DNA of 10,696 bases from Clostridia bacterium. GTDB lineage: Bacteria > Bacillota_A > Clostridia > Oscillospirales > CAG-272. The DNA lies in contig JAGBZZ010000096.1 of assembly GCA_017652965.1 (NCBI GenBank), positions 1 to 10,696 of the forward strand, read 5' to 3'. Position numbers and translations under genes: made by a program. The notes under the pieces are model-generated. The model made no database searches and was not told where the DNA came from. It saw nothing but the letters and a program-made list of their open reading frames with translations. This document shows, one piece after another, positions 5,818 through 10,696 of the stretch. Each line of letters begins with the position of its first letter. Positions within the stretch are counted from its first letter, which is position 1.

Positions 5818-7500
5818 TTAAAAAAGCTTCGGGCGGTTGGCCTCGGTGAGGGTGACACCCGCGGGCTCAAGCACCCGCAGGCGGAGCTGATAGGCAAAGG
5901 TAATGCGCTCGGGGAAGCGGTACTCGCATTCGCCCTTGCCCGTGTGGGTCACGGTGGTGTATTCATGAAAATCGGTGCCGTCGAAAAGGTCGATGGCAAA
6001 TCGCGTGATCCCGTCGGCGGGGAGGCGCAGAAGGTCAAAGGGATAGATGCCGCGCAGGCGGAGGACAAGCCCCTCCTCTCCATAGGTCACGGTACTGCTC
6101 CAGCCCGCAAGGTTCTGCCAGCGGACGGTGCCCTCGGCCTCCTCGGCCTCACGGAAGAGATAGACGCCAAGCTTATAAAGCATGGGCTCGGCGACCGCCT
6201 CGGTCACGGAGATGCGGATGGCCTCGGCCGTGACAGGGCCAAACCTGCGCGCACAGTAGGCGCCAACCGATTCACCTGTAAACAAAACCTTCCATTCACT
6301 GTCCACTAGCGCCTCCACGCGATAGGCGCGGATGCGGTGCCCAAGCGCGGGCGGCTCACCAAAGGCCACCGTGTTGATGGCCGTGGGGGCAGAGAAGGTG
6401 ACGGTGATGGCGGGGGTAAGACAGCCGTCCTGCGGGGCATAACAGCCTTCGCCTTCTGCCAAGGCATCCCCGGGGGCATAGCCGCCCCCCCGTATCGAGG
6501 TGGCGGTCAGGGTGGCGCCCTTCGCGAGATTTTTGCTGAGATTTTCGGAAAGCGTGTCGGCAAAGGAGCGGAGGGCGCGCACGTCGGCTTCGTGCAGAAG
6601 GCCGCGGCGGTCGGGTGGGAGGTTAAGAAGCCAGCCCGTCCCCCGCCCGATCGAGTGAAACCAGAGATCGGTGAGGTTTTTGGGGCTTCTGACCATCGTA
6701 TCCTGCTCTTCGTGGTAGAACCAGCCGGGACGGATCGAGACGTCGGCCTCCGGGGGGATATAGGCCGTACCGCACGGGTCACCCTTATTGAGAAGCGTGC
6801 CGATCTCCTGCTCCAGCGCGGCGGGATCGACGGTGGCCCAGCAGGGGATGCCCGCATAGCCGATCTCGTTGCCGATCCAGCGTACGTCCACCCACGGGGT
6901 AGCACCGAAGGAGCCGAAGATGACGGCATCCGGCTGATAGCGGCGAAGGGTGTTTACCCATCTTTCCCAGTCGTACTTGGTCTTGGTGCTTCCCGCACCG
7001 TCCCACCAGCAGTTCCAGATCTTGCCGTAGCCCGACATCAGCTCTTCAAGCTGGCCGACGTAGAAATCGTTGTAGGCATCACTGCCCCAGGTCGGCTCGT
7101 GGCGATCCCAGGGCGAAAGGTAAAGCCCCGCCTTGATCCCCTCCTCGCGGCAGGCATCGGTAAACTCACGCACGATGTCGCCCTTGCCGCCCTTGTAGGG
7201 GGAGTTCTTGACCGAATGCTCGGTATACTTTGTCGGCCAAAGGCAAAAGCCGTCGTGATGCTTGGCAGTGAGGATAGCGGCGGTAAAGCCTGCCGCCTTC
7301 AGGGCAAAGATCCATTGGCGGCAGTCAAGCTCGGTGGGGTTAAAGAGGGCGGGATCCTCGGTACCGTCCCCCCATTCGTTGCCGGTGAAGGTGTTGATCC
7401 CAAAGTGAAGGAAGGCGGTGCGCTCACGCCCCCACCATTCCAGCTGGCGCGCGTTCGGCACAGGGCCGACGGGTGAAAAGGGAAGATCCTGCATATTCAT
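5818..7500 (-). CDS. GH29 alpha-L-fucosidase, cytoplasmic, with C-terminal F5/8-type domain
   Basis: This 560-residue protein hydrolyses terminal alpha-L-fucosides with retention. The catalytic barrel spans about 20-315 and contains FLHFGINTF (30-38), AKHHDGFCLWPT (79-90), GLYLSPWD (125-132) and CWWDGAG (164-170), in which D167 is the expected nucleophile. E212 in WIGNEIG lies 45 residues later, the same spacing I recall for the D172/E217 pair of the Bifidobacterium 1,3-1,4-fucosidase BiAfcB, so it may be the acid/base and the enzyme may be of the GH29-B type. Residues about 323-450 resemble a discoidin/F5/8 carbohydrate-binding fold, and about 457-560 form a further beta-rich domain. There is no signal peptide, so it should act inside the cell on imported oligosaccharides. 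ATG 7500 forms an ATGA overlap with the glycerate kinase stop but has no clear ribosome binding site, so coupling is likely; ATG 7494 is an alternative. Confidence 0.92.
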   Translation of the reverse strand: MNMQDLPFSPVGPVPNARQLEWWGRERTAFLHFGINTFTGNEWGDGTEDPALFNPTELDCRQWIFALKAAGFTAAILTAKHHDGFCLWPTKYTEHSVKNSPYKGGKGDIVREFTDACREEGIKAGLYLSPWDRHEPTWGSDAYNDFYVGQLEELMSGYGKIWNCWWDGAGSTKTKYDWERWVNTLRRYQPDAVIFGSFGATPWVDVRWIGNEIGYAGIPCWATVDPAALEQEIGTLLNKGDPCGTAYIPPEADVSIRPGWFYHEEQDTMVRSPKNLTDLWFHSIGRGTGWLLNLPPDRRGLLHEADVRALRSFADTLSENLSKNLAKGATLTATSIRGGGYAPGDALAEGEGCYAPQDGCLTPAITVTFSAPTAINTVAFGEPPALGHRIRAYRVEALVDSEWKVLFTGESVGAYCARRFGPVTAEAIRISVTEAVAEPMLYKLGVYLFREAEEAEGTVRWQNLAGWSSTVTYGEEGLVLRLRGIYPFDLLRLPADGITRFAIDLFDGTDFHEYTTVTHTGKGECEYRFPERITFAYQLRLRVLEPAGVTLTEANRPKLF

Positions 7501-8639
7501 TTCACATGATGCGCCGCAAGATACAGCCTTGTGATCTCGCAGGCAGTCCTTTCTATGTTTTTTGTTGCCCGCTCGCAGTTCATAGCCTCGGCAAGCGTGC
7601 ATGGCCCATCCGCGATAGGGAAATAGGCATCAATGCCACACCCGTGCAGGGGGGTGGCATCCGCGCTGACGGAACCGCCGATGGCGACCACGGGGATACC
7701 CCTTTCCTTGGCCGCGCGGGCGACCCCGACAGGCGCCTTGCCAAAGGCTGTCTGCCCGTCAAGCCGCCCCTCCCCCGTCAGGACGAGGTCGGTGTCGCGC
7801 AGCGCTTCTCGCAGGCCGATCATGTCGATCACGGTTTCTACCCCCGGGGAAAGATGTGCCCCCAAAAGCGTGAGGAGGGCAAAGCCAAGCCCCCCGGCCG
7901 CCCCTGCGCCCGCCACGACCGAAAGATCCTCGCCGCGTGCCCCGGTCACGACCGCGGCAAAGTGGGCAAGGGCGGCATCCAGGGTGGGGATATCCTCGGG
8001 GCGTGCCCCCTTTTGCGGGGCAAAAACGGCGGCGGCGCCCTCTGCACCGCATAGCGGATTTCGGACGTCGCAGGCCACGTGGAAATCGGATTCAAAAAGC
8101 TCCTGCGGCACGCGGCTCGTATCGACCGTGTGCAGAGAAAGCAGGCCGTGCGCCCCATGCGCGATGGGGTTGCCGCTTTGGTCGAAAAGGCCAAAGCCGA
8201 GCGCCTGCAGCATCCCTGCACCGCCGTCGCAGGTTGCACTGCCGCCGATCCCGATAAGAAAGCGGCGACAGCCGTGCGCGAGGGCATCGGCGATCAGCTC
8301 ACCGACACCAAAGGTGGTGGTATATAGGGGATTCCTTTCCTCGGGGCGCAAAAGCGGTAGCCCTGCGGCGGCCGCCATCTCTATGACGGCGGTATTGTCA
8401 CCAAGGATGGCGTACTCGGCCACCGTGGGGGCACCAAGCGGCCCTGTGACGGTGGCCGTGACGAGGGTGGCATCCTCGCCCGCAAGGGCGCGTACCGTAC
8501 CCTCCCCGCCATCGGCCAGGGGGAACACTGCCACCTCGGCCGTGCCGTCGGCGGTAAGACAGCCGCGGCGTGCCGCCTCTCCTGCCGCGATAGAGGAAAG
8601 CGACCCCTTCATGGAGTCAATGGCTATCACGATCTTCAT
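7497..8639 (-). CDS. glxK: Glycerate 2-kinase (GlxK/GarK family)
   Basis: This 380-residue cytoplasmic enzyme has the usual length of the family and phosphorylates D-glycerate with ATP, feeding it into glycolysis as 2-phosphoglycerate. Family motifs are clear: AIDSMKGSLSS (6-16), PLADGGEGT (40-48), GIGGSATCDGGAG (130-142), CDVRNPLCG (190-198) and TGEGRLDGQT (288-297). No key segment is missing. In other bacteria it serves glucarate/galactarate, glyoxylate or serine-related routes through tartronate semialdehyde or hydroxypyruvate; none of those partner enzymes is in this window. ATG 8639 is preceded by GGGAG at 9-base spacing. It follows the DUF3842 gene after 36 bases, the largest gap in the window, and overlaps the fucosidase start by 4 bases. 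The symbol is by family; garK would be equally possible. Confidence 0.93.
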   Translation of the reverse strand: MKIVIAIDSMKGSLSSIAAGEAARRGCLTADGTAEVAVFPLADGGEGTVRALAGEDATLVTATVTGPLGAPTVAEYAILGDNTAVIEMAAAAGLPLLRPEERNPLYTTTFGVGELIADALAHGCRRFLIGIGGSATCDGGAGMLQALGFGLFDQSGNPIAHGAHGLLSLHTVDTSRVPQELFESDFHVACDVRNPLCGAEGAAAVFAPQKGARPEDIPTLDAALAHFAAVVTGARGEDLSVVAGAGAAGGLGFALLTLLGAHLSPGVETVIDMIGLREALRDTDLVLTGEGRLDGQTAFGKAPVGVARAAKERGIPVVAIGGSVSADATPLHGCGIDAYFPIADGPCTLAEAMNCERATKNIERTACEITRLYLAAHHVK

Positions 8640-8675
8640 AGGCGCGTCTCCCTTCTGCGGTCAGAGTCAAAAGGA

Positions 8676-9086
8676 TCACAGGAGGGATCCAAGACACTCC
8701 CGCGTTTCGGCCACAAGCTCGGTCAGGGAGAGGTTCTTCGCCCCGATCACGCGGTGCTGACAGCGTCCCTGGTTCATGGGCAGGAGAAGCTTTGTCGCCT
8801 TCGATTGCCCGACGGCCACGGCCATGGCGGGTGTCACCTCGCCGAGAAGCGAATCGGCCGAAAGAATGCCGATGGGGCCGATGATCACGTCGGCATCCCG
8901 TGCGGCCACGATCACCGGGTTTTCACCCGTAGCGCCGAGGTCTGCGCCCCCCTTCAGCATGGCGGCGGTGGCCACACTGTTCGTGCCGATCGCCAAAAGC
9001 TGCATATCCGGAAAGGCACGCTTCAGCTCTTCACAGATCAAGGCGCCAAGGCGGCCGCCCTGCCCGTCGATAATTACGATATTCAT
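8676..9086 (-). CDS. DUF3842 family protein
   Basis: This 136-residue soluble protein matches my memory of DUF3842, a Firmicutes family of unknown function. It opens with a Rossmann-like NIVIIDGQGG (2-11), continues with GTNSVATAAMLKGGADLGATGEN (34-56), then DVIIGPIGIL (66-75), GEVTPAMA (82-89) and LLPMNQGRC (101-109). The glycine-rich N terminus suggests nucleotide or dinucleotide binding, but no catalytic set is evident and no function is established to my knowledge. ATG 9086 has GGGAG upstream with normal spacing; the longer frame to 9200 is a shadow of the transporter gene. It sits between the transporter (14-base gap) and glycerate kinase (36-base gap), so it may have a role linked to that metabolism. 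Confidence 0.88.
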   Translation of the reverse strand: MNIVIIDGQGGRLGALICEELKRAFPDMQLLAIGTNSVATAAMLKGGADLGATGENPVIVAARDADVIIGPIGILSADSLLGEVTPAMAVAVGQSKATKLLLPMNQGRCQHRVIGAKNLSLTELVAETRECLGSLL

Positions 9087-9100
9087 ATGATATTCTCCCT

Positions 9101-10357
9101 TTAATCGGTGATGCGGTTCTTGCAGAACAGAAGATACAGGATACCCACAAGGGCGGCAAGCGCGGCGGCGCCAAGCAGGACGTAGAAGACCGACGGCCAC
9201 CCAAAGCCGTCGGCAATCGCGCCGAGGCCATAGGAGGTGACGGTGCTGCCCACGTAGCAGAAGCCGTTGAGAAGCCCCGCCATCCGCCCGGAGTTGACAC
9301 GGTCCTTCAGCCGCAGGGGCATCATGCTGGTGATGACGTTGTTGACACCGGCCATCAGGCAGGACACCACGGCAAAGGAGGCGATCGTTACAGGGATCAG
9401 GGGGGTACCGAGCAGGAGGATCACAGCGCCGATGAGGATCGCGGAGATGCTGTAGAAGATGGTGCAGGTGCCCACGAAATCATGCGTGCGCCTTTGGGTC
9501 TTCATGGCGACCATGGCCCCGCCGATGGCCATCACGGCAAGCAGAAGGGTCAGAAGGATCGAAAGCCACTCGGGGGTCTCATAAAGGTCGGTGAGGATCT
9601 TGGGCGTCCAGGTGGTCAGCCCGTCCTTCACAAAATTGTTGATCATGGCAAAGAGGGCAAGGATCACAAAGAGAAGGACAAGGTCGCGGCCAAACCCGCG
9701 CGGGCGGGGGGCGCCCCCCGTTTTCTCGGCCTCCTCGGCAACGTCCGCCTCACGCTCACGCCTTAAGGGAAGCACGAGACGGTCAAAGAGAGAGAGCCAG
9801 ACAACGGCCGCCACAAGGAGAAGCCCGCCCGCAATGTAGAAGGTCAGGCGGAATACCCCAAGTGCCGTGAGCAGTGAGCTCATCCCGTATACGATAAAGG
9901 TGCCGGTGGCCACGGTTGTGCCCATCATCAGGACGGCGCGGCCGATATCCCGCTTGTGCAGGGTCTCGGAAAGCAGGCGGATAAGCCCTGTCCAAAGGAA
10001 GGACATGGCCGCCCCATTGATAAGCCAGAAGAATTTAAAGGCGGCAAACGAGGGCACAAGGCCGACAAGCAGGTTCATCCCACATCCGACCACAAGGCTG
10101 GCAAACAGCACCTGCTTGAGGGGATAGTGCTTGCAGCAGATGCCGTTGACCACCTGCCCGATGCCATAAGCAAAGAAGAAGCAGGTGGAAACCAGACCGG
10201 CATCGGCACGGGTGACCTCAAAGGCCAGAAGGATCGAGGGGATATTGGCACTGTAGCTCAGCTTCCCGATATAGGAGGTGGCATAGACAAACCAACAAAG
10301 AAGGGTGAGTGCGGTTGCCCCGCTCATGCGGCGGCCCTTTTCGGTATTCGTGTTCAT
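9101..10357 (-). CDS. MFS transporter resembling the organophosphate:phosphate antiporter family
   Basis: This 418-residue inner-membrane protein has about 12 helices in two halves, joined by a charged loop (roughly 192-224). Helix 1 reads YATSYIGKLSYSANIP (25-40), with the same spacing to the conserved proline as the YxxRKNFxxAxP segment of GlpT/UhpT relatives, and places K32 where GlpT has R45. In helix 7, NFVKDGLTTWTPKIL (241-255) aligns with the GlpT segment around R269 and places K244 there. This suggests an anion carrier, perhaps for a sugar phosphate, phosphoglycerate or sugar acid; direction and substrate are unknown. ATG 10357 overlaps the PHP gene stop by 4 bases, with GGGAG (10369-10373) 11 bases upstream. 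A TTG at 10375 is an unlikely alternative because it would consume the binding site. It is followed by the DUF3842 and glycerate kinase genes. Confidence 0.88.
   Translation of the reverse strand: MNTNTEKGRRMSGATALTLLCWFVYATSYIGKLSYSANIPSILLAFEVTRADAGLVSTCFFFAYGIGQVVNGICCKHYPLKQVLFASLVVGCGMNLLVGLVPSFAAFKFFWLINGAAMSFLWTGLIRLLSETLHKRDIGRAVLMMGTTVATGTFIVYGMSSLLTALGVFRLTFYIAGGLLLVAAVVWLSLFDRLVLPLRREREADVAEEAEKTGGAPRPRGFGRDLVLLFVILALFAMINNFVKDGLTTWTPKILTDLYETPEWLSILLTLLLAVMAIGGAMVAMKTQRRTHDFVGTCTIFYSISAILIGAVILLLGTPLIPVTIASFAVVSCLMAGVNNVITSMMPLRLKDRVNSGRMAGLLNGFCYVGSTVTSYGLGAIADGFGWPSVFYVLLGAAALAALVGILYLLFCKNRITD
9695..9720. repeat. Two adjacent perfect GC palindromes inside the transporter gene
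   Basis: CCCGCGCGGG (9695-9704) is directly followed by CGGGGGGCGCCCCCCG (9705-9720); both equal their own reverse complement. They encode the inter-domain loop GGAPRPRG of the transporter. In the mRNA the second could fold into a 6-pair stem with a GCGC loop. On the plus strand it is followed by TTTT, so it resembles a terminator for antisense transcription. Chance in GC-rich code is a fair alternative. Confidence 0.4.
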
Positions 10358-10696
10358 GGCTTCAGATTCTCCCAAAAGCTGTAAGGTATCAAAAGATTGC
10401 CGCGCCCTCGGCCAAGCAGGATGCCCGGCTTTCGGTCACCGTGAAAATCGCTTCCCCCACTCGGCAAAAGGTGATAGCGTGCCGCCACGCGTGCGGCGAT
10501 CTCCTCCTCGGCGGGGGTGTCTTCGGCGTATAGGGTCTCCATGGCATCCAGGCACTCATCCCATTCCGCCGCCTCGTCAAGGAAGGCGCAAAGCTCGGCC
10601 TCGTTAAAGTCGTAAAAGGGATGGGCAAGCACCGCACGCGCCCCCACCGAATGAAGGAGGGCAACCGTCTCCTCGGGGCTCGGGCGGGCAGGCTCA
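10354..10696 (-). CDS. PHP-domain phosphoesterase, C-terminal part (5' end outside the window)
   Basis: The frame is open to the right edge and shows the last 113 residues. The segment ETVALLHSVGARAVLAHP carries the conserved AHP motif, and GGSDFHGDRKPG near the end carries the C-terminal metal ligands D and H of the polymerase-and-histidinol-phosphatase (PHP) fold. The pattern AHP to GSDFHG with an ILLGRG tail matches the YciV/RNase AM-type branch, which cleaves phosphate from 3',5'-nucleoside bisphosphates or trims 5' ends of RNA. That specificity is only inferred because the N-terminal metal motif is not visible. A GTG at 10647 is internal and not a real start, because the family sequence clearly continues upstream. 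It ends in an ATGA overlap with the transporter gene. Confidence 0.85.
   Translation of the reverse strand, partial: EPARPSPEETVALLHSVGARAVLAHPFYDFNEAELCAFLDEAAEWDECLDAMETLYAEDTPAEEEIAARVAARYHLLPSGGSDFHGDRKPGILLGRGRGNLLIPYSFWENLKP

Noticed and set aside
6337..7476. Plus-strand open frame of 379 codons opposite the fucosidase
   Set aside because: The minus-strand frame carries clear GH29 motifs throughout. The plus-strand product is glycine-, arginine- and valine-rich without any family pattern.
7501..7602. N-terminal extension of 34 residues on the fucosidase
   Set aside because: It lies wholly inside the end of the glycerate kinase gene, has no signal-peptide character, and ATG 7500 forms the same 4-base overlap seen elsewhere.
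8640..8675. Possible promoter or terminator in the largest gap
   Set aside because: Only 36 bases, most of which is the ribosome binding region of glycerate kinase; no hairpin with a T run and no -35/-10 pair is visible.
7633..8760. Plus-strand open frame of 375 codons opposite glycerate kinase
   Set aside because: The product is a serine/proline/arginine-rich low-complexity shadow; the minus strand encodes a full glycerate kinase.

Overview
The window is one continuous minus-strand run of 14 protein genes: 12 complete, one entering from the right edge, and one starting 34 bases before the left edge. No gap between genes exceeds about 36 bases. At least seven junctions are short overlaps, mostly the 4-base ATGA type. 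I see no RNA gene, insertion sequence, CRISPR array, attachment site, clear promoter or clear intrinsic terminator. GC-rich sequence, AAAGGAGG-type ribosome binding sites and protein families typical of Clostridia (DUF3842, the FlaR-like P-loop kinase, the small protein at 31-435) suggest a high-GC gut-type member of Clostridia (Bacillota). The fucosidase fits a host-glycan or plant-glycan environment. The taxonomic placement is inference.

In transcription order (right to left), the first block covers 10696 to 5818. It holds the C-terminal part of a PHP-domain phosphoesterase, an MFS transporter resembling organophosphate antiporters, a DUF3842 protein, a glycerate 2-kinase and a cytoplasmic GH29 alpha-L-fucosidase with extra C-terminal domains. 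An amidohydrolase-2 family TIM-barrel protein (4969-5802) follows. This part looks like a carbohydrate or sugar-acid utilisation module: uptake, glycoside cleavage, possible lactone or C-C bond chemistry, and phosphorylation of glycerate. No fucose isomerase, fuculokinase or aldolase is present, so the pathway is not closed within the window.

The second block (4972 to 2418) holds a HAD-family phosphatase with a TTG start, an unrecognised three-helix membrane protein and a two-HKD phospholipase D/cardiolipin synthase-like protein. All three overlap head to tail. The membrane protein gene ends in a GGAGG-A7-GG stretch that contains the start of the phospholipase D-like gene.

The third block (2406 to 1) holds a class I SAM methyltransferase, an APH(3')-like phosphotransferase, a FlaR-like P-loop nucleotide kinase, a small conserved protein of unknown function, and the first 11 codons of a further gene. 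These look like housekeeping or detoxification accessory genes rather than an acquired resistance island.

Nothing here is a clear new defence or mobile system. The points most worth checking are the fucosidase/glycerate-kinase/DUF3842/transporter module, the lysines in the transporter at the positions of the GlpT phosphate-binding arginines, and the membrane-protein/phospholipase junction.
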